Below are positions 8,429 through 17,041 of a stretch of DNA of 64,000 bases, piece after piece. Source of the stretch: Embleya scabrispora DSM 41855 (GTDB taxonomy: Bacteria > Actinomycetota > Actinomycetes > Streptomycetales > Streptomycetaceae); NCBI RefSeq assembly GCF_000372745.1, contig NZ_KB889664.1, forward strand, positions 257,665-321,664. Reading direction: 5' to 3'. The position numbers and the translations under genes were made by a program. The notes under the pieces are model-generated. The model was not told the origin of the DNA and ran no database searches. It was given only the letters and a program-made list of their open reading frames with translations. The number at the start of each line of letters is the position of its first letter. Position 1 is the stretch's first letter.

Positions 8429-8722
8429 TCACCCGCCGGCCTGACGGTCGAGGTAGTCGATCAGTGCCATCTCCTTGCGGAGCAGCCGAGCGCGTTCGTC
8501 CGCGGGAAGCGATGCCAGGGCGTCGACGAGCGGGCGAGTTCGGGGGATGTACACCATCGCGCCGACATAGAGCCGACACTCGGAACACCACGCGAGGCCG
8601 ATGCACCGCTCGAACATCGTGGACTCGGGTGGGTAAGTCCGGAACTGGTAGGCGCGCACGGTCGTTCCGCATGCGGCGCAGGCTCGTCGATCCCCGTCTT
8701 CGACGGTGTCCCAGGTCGTGAC
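8429..8722 (-). CDS. Small cysteine-rich (zinc-ribbon-like) hypothetical protein
   Basis: A 97-residue frame starting with GTG at 8720-8722 (VTTWDTVEDGDRRACAACGTTVRAYQF). It contains CAAC followed by CIGLAWCSEC, i.e. two CxxC-like pairs that could bind one zinc ion, then a conserved-looking YVGAMVYIPRTRPLVDALASL and a helical tail with LRKEMALIDYLDRQ. A GAGG lies about 10 nt upstream of the GTG. I recall similar small actinomycete proteins of unknown function, but cannot name a family. Third-position bias is consistent with coding. The short size and the weak start signal limit confidence. Confidence 0.6.
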   Translation of the reverse strand, partial: VTTWDTVEDGDRRACAACGTTVRAYQFRTYPPESTMFERCIGLAWCSECRLYVGAMVYIPRTRPLVDALASLPADERARLLRKEMALIDYLDRQAGG

Positions 8723-8842
8723 CTTGGTCCAGCCTCGTCGCCCGGCCGGTGCTCTTCAAGTCGTCATGCGTGGCATTCTCCCCTGCGGCCACGCGGGCGA
8801 GGCGGTGGCGGTGCCGCTGTGGGTGCGGCGGTCGCGTGGCGG

Positions 8843-9457
8843 TCAAGGCCGGGGGTCGGCGGCCTTCGGGAGCGGGCCGGTGCGCTCGCGCCACGCGCGT
8901 TCCCACTGGCGGGTCATCGCCGGGTAGATGATCAGGTAGCGGAACGGCGCGATGAAGGCCATGTACAGGCGGCCGAAGCGGCCGTTGGGCTTGACCAGGA
9001 CGGCCATGCGCAGTTCGTGGTCACCATTGCCGGAGGGCACCCAGCCCAGGTGCATCACGGCGTGGCAAGTCGAGTTGGCCAACTCGCGGGCGGATTCGTC
9101 GGCCAGTTCGTACAGCGGGGTGAACGGGGTGCCGCCGGTCTCCGAGGGGTCCACGGTTTCGGCGAGGTCGTCCGGGAGGCGATCGCGCAGCGGCCGAACC
9201 CGTGTGCCCAGGCTCGCCGTGGACTTGTCCCAGCCGAGCAGGGCGCCGAGCTTCCAACGCACCGCGAACAGGAATTGGACCGGAGAGTTCTGCTTGGCGA
9301 ATCCGCCGCCGTCGCGTATCGCGGCGATCATGGCGGGGAAATCGCCCGGCCCGGCGCCGGGGGTGCGGTAGGACCACACGTCCTCGACCCGGAAGTCGCG
9401 GGTGAACTCGTGGATCCGCCAAGGCCGATCGGTGTGCGCCGTGCGAGCCAGCTTCAT
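8843..9457 (-). CDS. DUF2867 domain-containing protein
   Basis: A 204-residue protein matching the DUF2867 family: an N-terminal RIHEFTRDFRVEDVW segment, a central FLFAVRWKLGALLGWDK block, the HAVMHLGWVP strand and a C-terminal AFIAPFRYLIIYPAMTRQWERAW helix. The family is often encoded with or fused to NAD-binding epimerase proteins, but its reaction is not known. ATG at 9457 follows AAAGGTGG. It is divergent from a TetR gene with a clear palindrome between them, so it is very probably that regulator's target. Confidence 0.85.
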   Translation of the reverse strand: MKLARTAHTDRPWRIHEFTRDFRVEDVWSYRTPGAGPGDFPAMIAAIRDGGGFAKQNSPVQFLFAVRWKLGALLGWDKSTASLGTRVRPLRDRLPDDLAETVDPSETGGTPFTPLYELADESARELANSTCHAVMHLGWVPSGNGDHELRMAVLVKPNGRFGRLYMAFIAPFRYLIIYPAMTRQWERAWRERTGPLPKAADPRP

Positions 9458-9503
9458 GGCTGCTGCCACCTTTGCTGCGGTTGGGATGGTGTCTCCCCAA
9501 CTG

Positions 9504-9521
9504 TTATACGCTTGCGTATAA
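9504..9521 (+). promoter_or_regulatory. Palindromic operator between DUF2867 and TetR genes
   Basis: TTATACGC TT GCGTATAA is a perfect 8-bp inverted repeat in the divergent intergenic region, with an extra half-site TTGCGTATA at about 9554-9562. Its form fits TetR operators. It stands out as an AT-rich island in very GC-rich surroundings and would cover the promoters of both genes. Confidence 0.75.
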
Positions 9522-9582
9522 GACAAGGCAAGATCGAATATTCGGTTGCGTATATCCGGGTGGAAAAGTGAGGTGGGACACC

Positions 9583-10152
9583 GTGGGCGCTGCTCGCACA
9601 CCACGCGACAGATGGGTGGAGGAAGGTCTGCGGGCCCTGGCCGACGGTGGCCCGGACGCCGTCAGGATCGAGGCGCTGGCGAAGCGCCTCGGCGTCACCA
9701 AGGGCGGGTTCTACGGCTACTTCGCCGACCGCGACTCGCTCCTGGAGGCCATGCTCGACACCTGGGAACGCGAGAGCACCGACGACGTGATCGAACAGGT
9801 CGAACGCGAAGGCGGAGACCCCAGAAGCAAAGCCCAGCGCGCCGGCAGGCTCACCTTCTCCGACGACCGACTGCTCCCCATCGACCTCGCGGTCCGCGAC
9901 TGGGCCCGCCGCGACGAGGCCGTCGCCGAACGCCTGCGACGCGTGGACAACCGACGCATGGACCTGCTCCGCGAAATGTTCGGCACCTTCTGTTCCGACC
10001 CCGACGAGGTCGAGGCCCGCAGCCTGATCGCCTTCTGCGTGGCGATCGGACACCACAGCCTCGCCGCCGACCACCGGGGCCGTACCCGCGCCGAGGTCCT
10101 CGCCCGCGCCGGCGACCTGGTCATGAACCGCACCCGCGACCACGACGGGTAG
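9583..10152 (+). CDS. TetR family transcriptional regulator
   Basis: A 189-residue TetR protein. Residues about 27-57 carry the helix-turn-helix (VRIEALAKRLGVTKGGFYGYF, then DRDSLLEAMLDTWE). The C-terminal domain with PIDLAVRDWARRDEAVAERLRRVD is of a type common in small actinomycete TetR regulators. GTG at 9583 is chosen because AGGTGGG lies 5-6 nt upstream; other in-frame GTG codons lie further 5-prime. It is divergent from the DUF2867 gene with a palindrome between, implying auto- and cross-regulation. Confidence 0.9.
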   Translation: MGAARTPRDRWVEEGLRALADGGPDAVRIEALAKRLGVTKGGFYGYFADRDSLLEAMLDTWERESTDDVIEQVEREGGDPRSKAQRAGRLTFSDDRLLPIDLAVRDWARRDEAVAERLRRVDNRRMDLLREMFGTFCSDPDEVEARSLIAFCVAIGHHSLAADHRGRTRAEVLARAGDLVMNRTRDHDG

Positions 10153-10204
10153 AGCGCCGGCGGGGACGGACAGAGGGCCCGGACGCGCCGGGTCCCGAGG
10201 CCAG

Positions 10205-10723
10205 ATGGACAACTCCTTCACCGAACTGCGCGAGCACCGCACCGAGATGGTGCTCGACACCCGACCCATCGAGGAACCCGACACGGTCGCCGGGCCCGTC
10301 CTGTGGACCGAGCCGCGATACCTGGCCGTCTCCTCCCGCCACCGACTCGCCGCCCGATCCCGGGTGAGCCTGGAGGACCTGGCCCGCGTCACGCTGCTGC
10401 GCATGCCGGCCAACGCACCCGCCGCGATCGCCGCCGACCGCATCCCGGCGGTCACTCCTCTGGGCAGGCCCATCGAGCACGGCCCTCGCGTGGCCTCGTT
10501 CCAGGAGGCCCTGGCCATGGTCGGCGCCGGCGAAGGCACCTTCACCGTCGGCGGTCAGGTGACCCGCTTCTACAACCGCCCCGACGTCACCTACATCCCC
10601 TTCTCCGATGCCCCACCCATCGCCTGGGGCTTCGTCTGGCGCGCCTCGCACGAAACCGCCCGCATCCGTGCCTTCAACACCCACGCCGTCGCGCTACGCT
10701 CCGCGTCCCGACCCGCGCGGTAG
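10205..10723 (+). pseudogene. N-terminally truncated LysR regulator
   Basis: The 172 codons align by eye with the second half of a LysR-type effector-binding domain: DTRPIEEPDTVAGPVLWTEPRYLAVSSRHRLA, EDLARVTLLRMP, ASFQEALAMVGAGEGTF and a C-terminal WRASHETARIRAF. The winged-helix DNA-binding domain and the first effector subdomain are absent, and the 50 bp back to the tetR stop hold no HTH remnant in any frame. No good ribosome-binding site precedes the ATG. It is therefore a 5-prime-deleted lysR gene. Confidence 0.7.
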
Positions 10724-10885
10724 CCGACCACGTCCCGACGCCGTGGCCGCCGACACCTCTCCCGGGTCGGCGGGGCGGCGGGTCGCCCCGGCGCCGAACC
10801 CGCGGCCGTGATCGTCCCCGCCCGGTCGCGGCTCGAAGGTGACCCGACGCGGTCTTGCCCGGTCGCCGCGCTATACGGTGATTCG

Positions 10886-11476
10886 ATGATCCTCCCCCTG
10901 CCGCCCGGCGATTTCCGCGCGTACCTGTTCGACTGCGACGGCACCATCGCCGACTCGATGCCGCTGCACTACCGGGCCTGGAAGCAAGCGCTGGACGAGT
11001 GGGGTTGTGCCTTTCCCGAGGACCTCTTCTACGCCTGGGGCGGCCGAACGGTGGCGGGCATCATCGCCTCGCTCAACCAGGACCAGGGGCTGGACATGCC
11101 GGTCGAGGTCGTCGCGCAGCGCAGAGAGGTGCTTTTTCGCGAACTGCTGCCGCAGGTGACGGTGGTGCCGGGGGTGCTTCCGCACATCGACGACGCGTGC
11201 GGACGCATACCCACGGCCGTCGTCTCCGGCAGCACCCGCGATTCGGTCACCGCGTCGCTGACCGCACTGGGTCTGGTCGACAGGTTCGACGTACTGGTGT
11301 GCGCCGGCGACTACACCAGGGCGAAGCCCGACCCCGAGGGGTTCCTGAAGGCCGCCGAGCACCTGGGCGTGCCGGCACAGGAGTGTTTGGTCTTCGAGGA
11401 CACCGACCTGGGGATCCAAGCCGCCACCGCCGCGGGCATGGCCTCCGTCCGCGTTCCCCCGCCCGGGCGGGGATGA
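10886..11476 (+). CDS. HAD-superfamily phosphatase (beta-phosphoglucomutase/YqaB-like)
   Basis: A 196-residue HAD subfamily IA hydrolase. Motif I is FDCDGTIADSMP (nucleophile Asp16), motif II VVSGSTRDSV, motif III Lys in RAKPDPEGFL, and motif IV FEDTDLGIQAA. A small helical cap follows motif I (MPLHYRAWKQAL). It should hydrolyse or transfer a sugar-phosphate group; the exact substrate is unknown. ATG at 10886 lies 8 nt after a TATACG box, so the gene may be transcribed as a leaderless mRNA; no Shine-Dalgarno is visible. Confidence 0.9.
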   Translation: MILPLPPGDFRAYLFDCDGTIADSMPLHYRAWKQALDEWGCAFPEDLFYAWGGRTVAGIIASLNQDQGLDMPVEVVAQRREVLFRELLPQVTVVPGVLPHIDDACGRIPTAVVSGSTRDSVTASLTALGLVDRFDVLVCAGDYTRAKPDPEGFLKAAEHLGVPAQECLVFEDTDLGIQAATAAGMASVRVPPPGRG

Positions 11477-11618
11477 ACGACACACCTCGAACCGCCCGGT
11501 GGTGCCCCCCGGCCCGGGAACCGGTCGAGTGCGTCTCGCCGCTCGGATCCTCGGGCGCGGACTCCGCCGGGGCCGGCGACGTGCGGTGCCGACCACCGAC
11601 GCTCGGGCCGGCCCACCG

Positions 11619-12470
11619 TCACAGCCGGTCGAAGAGCCCCAGCAGCGCGCGCGATATCGCCGTGTCCGGGTCCGTGAGATCCAGGACCACGTCGAAGTGG
11701 TTGCGCTCCGGCACGACCAGCAACTCCGTGCCCCAGTGCGCCGCGAACGCGCGCGACTGCTCGGTGAAACCGCTCGCCTCGTGCTGCGCCATCACCGTGA
11801 CGCCGGGCATCCGAGGCCGCGCCCCCAGCACGAGCGGGCTCAGCGCGGCCGCACGCTCCTCGTCGAACATCAACCAGTCGTTCACCCGCGTACGCACCAG
11901 CGGCCGGACGTCGAACAATCCGCTGATCGGAAATCCGGCCGCGACCACGTCCTCGGGAAGGCCGACCTCCGCCTGCCAACCGTCGACCATCGTCATCGCG
12001 GCGAGATGGCCCCCCGCGGAACTGCCGCCCACGACCACGCGCGAACGATCCAGCCCATACCGCGGTCCCTCGTGGTACACCCACGCGATCGCCGCGCGCA
12101 CCTGCCGGGTTATCTCCTCCAGGGTCGCGCCCGGAGCGAGCGTGTAGTCCGGCACGACGGTCGCCACGCCGCGCTCGGCCGACATCCGCGCCCCGAACGC
12201 CGAATCCGCACGCGACAACGCCCGCCAGTAGCCGCCGTGCACGAACACGAACACCGGGCGCGGCGCCTCCGCCGAGCCGGGCCCCCATACGTCCAGCCGC
12301 TCTCCGCTCGCGACGTCGTAGACCACACCCGGCACGCCCGGCAGATCGGCGACCGCCGCGACCGACTCCGCGCGATAGCGCTCCATCAACCGCGCGAACC
12401 GCTCGGGCCCCACCGTCGCCCGCGCATCGAACGCGACATCGAGCTCCGCGTCCACCACCGCGTCCGTCAT
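11619..12470 (-). CDS. Alpha/beta hydrolase, kynurenine-formamidase-like esterase
   Basis: A 283-residue hydrolase of the HSL/kynurenine formamidase group. The oxyanion-hole segment is HGGYW (78-82), typical of arylformamidases; the nucleophile elbow is GSSAG with Ser151; the catalytic Asp/His should lie in the last 60 residues (ERNHFDVV supplies the His). The reaction is probably hydrolysis of N-formylkynurenine or a related acyl substrate. No other kynurenine pathway gene is nearby, so the substrate is unproven. ATG at 12470 overlaps (ATGA) the stop of a small upstream frame. Confidence 0.85.
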   Translation of the reverse strand: MTDAVVDAELDVAFDARATVGPERFARLMERYRAESVAAVADLPGVPGVVYDVASGERLDVWGPGSAEAPRPVFVFVHGGYWRALSRADSAFGARMSAERGVATVVPDYTLAPGATLEEITRQVRAAIAWVYHEGPRYGLDRSRVVVGGSSAGGHLAAMTMVDGWQAEVGLPEDVVAAGFPISGLFDVRPLVRTRVNDWLMFDEERAAALSPLVLGARPRMPGVTVMAQHEASGFTEQSRAFAAHWGTELLVVPERNHFDVVLDLTDPDTAISRALLGLFDRL

Positions 12471-12631
12471 GCGCAGGCACCTCGCGCGAACTCCGCCATC
12501 GGCCGTACGACGGCCTCGGGCGGCCGACACCCACCGCCGTCCGGCGCCAGGCACGGCGCTCGGCCACAGCCCTCGTGTCCTGCGGTGGTGTCGTGGTCGA
12601 TCGCGCATGGGCCCCAGGTCACGGTCGGCAT
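12467..12631 (-). CDS. Possible small Cys-rich protein coupled to the hydrolase
   Basis: A 54-codon frame (MPTVTWGPCAIDHDTT...) that ends in a 4-bp ATGA overlap with the alpha/beta hydrolase start and begins 8 nt after AAGGAAG. It has five cysteines (PCA, GCG, PCL, GCR, ACA), many glycines and prolines, and strong G/C bias at third positions. No family is recognised. It could be a real coupled peptide, or simply a leader frame that loads ribosomes onto the hydrolase gene. Confidence 0.4.
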   Translation of the reverse strand: MPTVTWGPCAIDHDTTAGHEGCGRAPCLAPDGGGCRPPEAVVRPMAEFARGACA

Positions 12632-12982
12632 GTCCGGTACTTCCTTCCCGATCGCAGCAGTGCCTGACAAGCTTCAGGCAGCCTGGCCGATGAAGGCATG
12701 CCGATCAAATACCAATACCAAAGGATCACATACCGTAATGGGTATGAAGCTCCCTCTCTGGTGGTGCGCGCACGTGGCGTGGCCCGGCCGGCGAAGTCGC
12801 AGTGCGGCGGCGATCGCCCCATGGTCCGGGCGTTGGGTCGGGAAGCGGCATGCCGGGGCCGGGCGGGGGCCGTGACCGGCATCGACACGGCCGTGAGGAC
12901 TCGGCGACATCGGGTGCGTGTCCCAGCGGTCGGTTGATCGTTGGCGTCATGAGGCTTGTTCCGCTCCCTGGAAGGAATTCCC

Positions 12983-13180
12983 ATGCGCCGAATCTGTACG
13001 GCGACCGCGTTGGCCGCGACCGTATTGACGCTGGGATCGGCCGTCGCCCACGCCGATGCCCACAAGCCGCCGCTCCTGGACCGGCTCGCCCACCTCGACC
13101 CCTCCGGCCTGGGTCACAACGTGGACGGTCCCGCGCAGAAGGTGGCCGGCATCGCGACGACGCCGAACACCCAGCGCTGA
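12983..13180 (+). CDS. Small secreted peptide
   Basis: A 65-residue protein with a clear Sec signal peptide: [24 protein letters not shown], basic start, hydrophobic core and an AHA cleavage site near residue 24. The predicted mature part is only about 40 residues ([26 protein letters not shown]...), without cysteines or known domain. GAAGGAA lies 6 nt before the ATG. Similar tiny secreted proteins of unknown role are common in actinomycetes. Confidence 0.75.
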   Translation: MRRICTATALAATVLTLGSAVAHADAHKPPLLDRLAHLDPSGLGHNVDGPAQKVAGIATTPNTQR

Positions 13181-13448
13181 TCGCAGGCCCACCACATCGG
13201 GCGTGACGGGTCGTGCGGGAACCGGCGACGGGTCCCGCACGACCCGCGAAGCCGAGCCGGTGCGCCCGAACCCTGCCGCCGCGGCCACGACGCCCGCATG
13301 CGATCGTCGCCGGTCCGGCCCCGGTCGTCTCCCGAGATCCCGTGCGAACCCCCCGTCCGAACCCTCGTGCGAACCGTCCCGGGAGGGCCACGTCTTCGCC
13401 GCCGGATCACGCCGAAGGCTGATTCCGGGCGGCCAGTACAGTACGTGG

Positions 13449-14291
<843 letters not shown>

Positions 14292-14425
14292 CCCCACGGT
14301 GCGGGGCCTCGTACCGCAGACCCGGAGTGGTTGCCTCGTCGCCGGCCGCCCGAGTCCGCGTCGGCCCGACTCCTTCCCGAAAAAGCATTCGTGGATGTCG
14401 CGCTCCGTGCGCTAGTGTTGACGCC

Positions 14426-14476
14426 ATGAAGCGCGCTGCGATGACGACGACGCCGGAGAACGTCCCGGCGCGCTGA
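14426..14476 (+). CDS. Thr-containing leader peptide upstream of thrS
   Basis: A 16-codon frame, MKRAAMTTTPENVPAR, carrying three consecutive ACG (Thr) codons and ending 16 nt before a strong intrinsic hairpin that precedes a threonyl-tRNA synthetase gene. This is the arrangement of a ribosome-mediated attenuator in which slow decoding of Thr codons favours read-through. A TAGTGT box lies 8 nt upstream of the ATG, so the leader may be translated from a leaderless 5-prime end. AGCGCGC (14430-14436) can pair with GCGCGCT (14468-14474). The antiterminator pairing was not fully worked out. Confidence 0.65.
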   Translation: MKRAAMTTTPENVPAR

Positions 14477-14491
14477 CAGATGATCTGGTCA

Positions 14492-14519
14492 AAGCCCCGG
14501 GGCGAGTGCCCCGGGGCTT
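14492..14519 (+). terminator. Attenuator hairpin before thrS
   Basis: AAGCCCCGGGG (14492-14502) and CCCCGGGGCTT (14509-14519) form a perfect 11-bp stem with a 6-nt loop CGAGTG, followed by CGTCTTGT. It lies between the Thr leader peptide and the thrS start, about 50 nt upstream of the latter, and is positioned to end transcription when threonyl-tRNA is plentiful. Confidence 0.75.
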
Positions 14520-14569
14520 CGTCTTGTGGTCACTCGCCCGTCACACCGACACACCGCGAGGAGACCGCC

Positions 14570-15802
14570 ATGCACGACCACCGCAGGCTGGGCCGCGAGT
14601 TGGATCTGTTCGACACCGACCCGCTGATCGGTGCCGGACTGCCGTACTGGCTGCCCGACGGCGCGACCGTACGGCACGCCCTGGAGGAGTACATCCGCGC
14701 CGCCGAGCGACGGGCGGGCTACCGCCACGTGTACTCGCCGGTGCTCGGCAAGCGCGAACTGTACGAGATCTCGGGCCACTGGTCGCACTACAGCGACGAC
14801 ATGTTCCCGCCGATGGACCTGGGCGGCGAGCAGGTGGTGCTGCGCCCGAGCCTGTGTCCCCACCACGCGGTGATCTTCCGTTCCCGCGCCCACAGTTACC
14901 GGGATCTGCCGCTGCGCATGGCGGAGTTGGGCGGGATGTACCGATCCGAGCTCTCGGGCGTGCTCGGCGGGCTGACCCGTGTGCGGGCCATCCAACTCAA
15001 CGACGCGCACATCTTCTGCACCCTGGACCAGGTTGCCGAGGAGGCGCGGGCCGCGCTGGGGATGATCGCCGGCGCCTACCGGGCGATGGGCATCACCGCG
15101 GTGCGCCATCGGCTCTCGCTGCCGGGTCCGGGTGGCAAGTATGTGGCGGCTCCGGAGATGTGGCGGCGGTCGGTCGCGTTGCTGACCGAGGTGCTCGACG
15201 CTTCCGGTCTCGTCTACGAGGCGGTCGAGGGCGAGGCGGCCTTCTACGGTCCCAAGATCGACGTCCAGGTCGTCGATGCGGCCGGCCGGGAGTCCACCCT
15301 GTCCACCGTTCAGATCGACTTCCACCAGCCGGAGCGGTTCGACCTGCACTACATGGGCGCGGACGGCGCGAAACACCGGCCGGTGATGATCCACCGCAGC
15401 ATCATCGGCAGCGTGGAGCGCGCCGTGGCCCACCTCATCGAAGAGCACGGGGGCGCCTTCCCCGCCTGGCTCGCACCCGTACAAGTGGTGGTGCTGCCGA
15501 TCTCGGCGAGCGAACTGCCCACCGCGCGAAGGCTCGTGGCGCGATGCGCGGACCTGGGACTGCGAGCCGACATCGCCGCGCCCGAGCGCGGCACCCTGGG
15601 CGCCCGCATCCGCGAGGCGCGCCTTGTCCCGTACCAGGCCGTCATCGGCGCCAGGGAGGCCGCGAACGACCACGTCGCCCTACGCCTGCGCGACGGCCGT
15701 CGCCTCGACGCGCTACCCGCCGGCGAGGTCCTCACCCGCGTCCGCGCGCTCGTGGACGCTCATGACGCCGCCCTGTGGGAGGACGGCGGCGTCGCCGCGT
15801 AG
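14570..15802 (+). CDS. thrS: Threonyl-tRNA synthetase, short form without editing domains
   Basis: A 410-residue class II synthetase consisting of catalytic and anticodon-binding domains only. The zinc ligands align as Cys96 (RPSLCPHH), His147 (NDAHIF) and His275 (MIHRSIIGSVER), with spacing close to E. coli Cys334/His385/His511. Motif 2 is RSELSGVLGGLTRVRAIQLNDAHIF. The N-terminal TGS and editing (N2) domains of the usual 640-residue enzyme are missing, so mischarged Ser-tRNA(Thr) would not be cleared in cis. GAGGAGA precedes the ATG. Probably a second, regulated ThrRS; a resistance role toward a ThrRS inhibitor is possible. Confidence 0.93.
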   Translation: MHDHRRLGRELDLFDTDPLIGAGLPYWLPDGATVRHALEEYIRAAERRAGYRHVYSPVLGKRELYEISGHWSHYSDDMFPPMDLGGEQVVLRPSLCPHHAVIFRSRAHSYRDLPLRMAELGGMYRSELSGVLGGLTRVRAIQLNDAHIFCTLDQVAEEARAALGMIAGAYRAMGITAVRHRLSLPGPGGKYVAAPEMWRRSVALLTEVLDASGLVYEAVEGEAAFYGPKIDVQVVDAAGRESTLSTVQIDFHQPERFDLHYMGADGAKHRPVMIHRSIIGSVERAVAHLIEEHGGAFPAWLAPVQVVVLPISASELPTARRLVARCADLGLRADIAAPERGTLGARIREARLVPYQAVIGAREAANDHVALRLRDGRRLDALPAGEVLTRVRALVDAHDAALWEDGGVAA

Positions 15803-15813
15803 CGAACAGGCGT

Positions 15814-15867
15814 GGGCCGGCCGCCCGTTCGGCCTCCCGGCAGGGAGGTCGAACGGGCGGCCGGCCC
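15814..15867 (+). terminator. Strong bidirectional terminator hairpin
   Basis: Two 25-nt arms (15814-15838 and 15843-15867) pair fully apart from one G-U wobble, around a GGCA tetraloop. The stem lies 11 bp after the thrS stop and 76 bp before the arsI stop on the other strand, so it can serve both converging genes. There is no U-tract, as is common in this type of organism. Confidence 0.8.
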
Positions 15868-15943
15868 GCCGGGGCCGTCGCGGCCCGAAGGATCGACACC
15901 GGCCGAACCAGGGCCGCCGATGCCGACTCGGACTCCTGGCGCG

Positions 15944-16465
15944 TCAGCCGCAGCAGCCGCCGGGGGCGGAACGAACGGGGTCTTCGCCGCGCGCGGAGGC
16001 GGGGTCGGAGACGGAAACGGGGGCCGGGGCGGAAACGGGGACGCCGCTGTCGGTGGAGGGCAGGCAGCAGGCCGAGTCCGCGTCCTTGGCCATCGTGGCG
16101 GCATCGCCCTTGACGACGTAGACCTCCCACGGCTCGGCGCCGGGGCCGTGGACCCAGACCTTGTCCTGGACGGCGTAGCAGCACGAGGTGTCGTTCTCCT
16201 CCACGGTCGCCAGGCCGGCGTCGGCGAGGCGGGTGGTGGCGGCCGTGACCTGGTCGGTGGTCTCGACCTCGACGCCGAGGTGGTCCATGACGGTCGGTTC
16301 ACCGTCGGTGCCCTGGATGAGGACGAGCTTGAGCGGCGGCTCGGCGATGGCGAAGTTGGCGTAGCCGGCGCGGAGCTTGGCGGGTCGGGTGCCGAAGAGC
16401 TTGGTGTAGAAGGCGATCGAGGCGTCGAGGTCGGCGACGCGCAGGGCGAGCTGGATGCGGGACAT
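15944..16465 (-). CDS. arsI: ArsI/CadI family VOC protein (arsenic/cadmium resistance)
   Basis: A 173-residue VOC protein of the ArsI/CadI family. The diagnostic segment DTSCCYAVQDKVWV places vicinal Cys95-Cys96 exactly where ArsI binds trivalent organoarsenicals, followed by HGPGAEPWEVYVVKGD. ArsI cleaves the C-As bond of methylarsenite and related compounds; CadI members are cadmium-induced. Further cysteines occur at 133-134 and at the very C terminus (GGCCG), as usual in this family. GGAGG precedes ATG 16465. It is divergent from an arsR gene with a shared operator. The C-terminal tail is longer than average and Pro/Ser rich. Confidence 0.88.
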   Translation of the reverse strand: MSRIQLALRVADLDASIAFYTKLFGTRPAKLRAGYANFAIAEPPLKLVLIQGTDGEPTVMDHLGVEVETTDQVTAATTRLADAGLATVEENDTSCCYAVQDKVWVHGPGAEPWEVYVVKGDAATMAKDADSACCLPSTDSGVPVSAPAPVSVSDPASARGEDPVRSAPGGCCG

Positions 16466-16609
16466 GGTGGGTGCCTCCGTGGATTCGGGGTCCCGAGGTT
16501 CCGGTATTCGAGGGTTCGCGGATTCGGGACGGGATGTGGTGGTGAGCCTGTGTGGCCGGTGGCCGGTGGCTGTGCGGGTGGGTACCTTCGCGCGGCGATC
16601 TCCCACTCT

Positions 16610-16629
16610 GTATTGATGTTCATCTATAC
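16610..16629 (+). promoter_or_regulatory. ArsR operator between arsI and arsR
   Basis: GTATTGATG-TT-CATCTATAC is a near-perfect inverted repeat (one mismatch) in the divergent arsI/arsR region, resembling operators of ArsR/SmtB repressors. A direct repeat ATATCGAC also occurs at about 16647-16670, just before the arsR start. Confidence 0.7.
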
Positions 16630-16672
16630 AGAAGAGCTTGCCGGCGATATCGACACCTGTCAATATCGACGT

Positions 16673-17041
16673 ATGTCGAATCCGCAGATGCTGCCGATCC
16701 TGGAAGCCGACACCGGTGCCGAGACGGTCCCGTGCTGCGCGCCGCTGTCGCGCCAACCCCTCGGCGCCGAGGATTCCGAGCGGATCGCGGCGATGTTCAA
16801 GGCGCTCGGGGACCCGGTGCGACTGCGGCTGTTCTCGCTGATCGCGTCGCACGAGGGCGGCGAGGCGTGCGTGTGCGACATCGCGGACGTCGGCGTCTCC
16901 CAGCCGACCGTCTCCCACCACCTGAAGAAGCTTCGCGACGCCGGCCTGGTGACCTCCGAGCGCCGCGGCACCTGGGTGTACTACAAGGTCGCGCCATCGG
17001 TCGTCGCCGCGCTCGCGGGTGTGCTCGACCTGAATCCGTGA
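16673..17041 (+). CDS. arsR: ArsR/SmtB family metalloregulator
   Basis: A 122-residue winged-helix repressor. ACVCDIADVGVSQPTVSHHLKKLRDAGLVTSERRGTW holds the recognition helix and wing. The metal-sensing cysteines are Cys66 and Cys68 (ACVCDI), plus a Cys21-Cys22 pair in the N-terminal extension, a pattern typical of As(III) sensors in actinobacteria. It should repress itself and the divergent arsI gene until arsenite binds. No Shine-Dalgarno is seen before the ATG; a CAATAT box 7 nt upstream may mean a leaderless message. Confidence 0.92.
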   Translation: MSNPQMLPILEADTGAETVPCCAPLSRQPLGAEDSERIAAMFKALGDPVRLRLFSLIASHEGGEACVCDIADVGVSQPTVSHHLKKLRDAGLVTSERRGTWVYYKVAPSVVAALAGVLDLNP

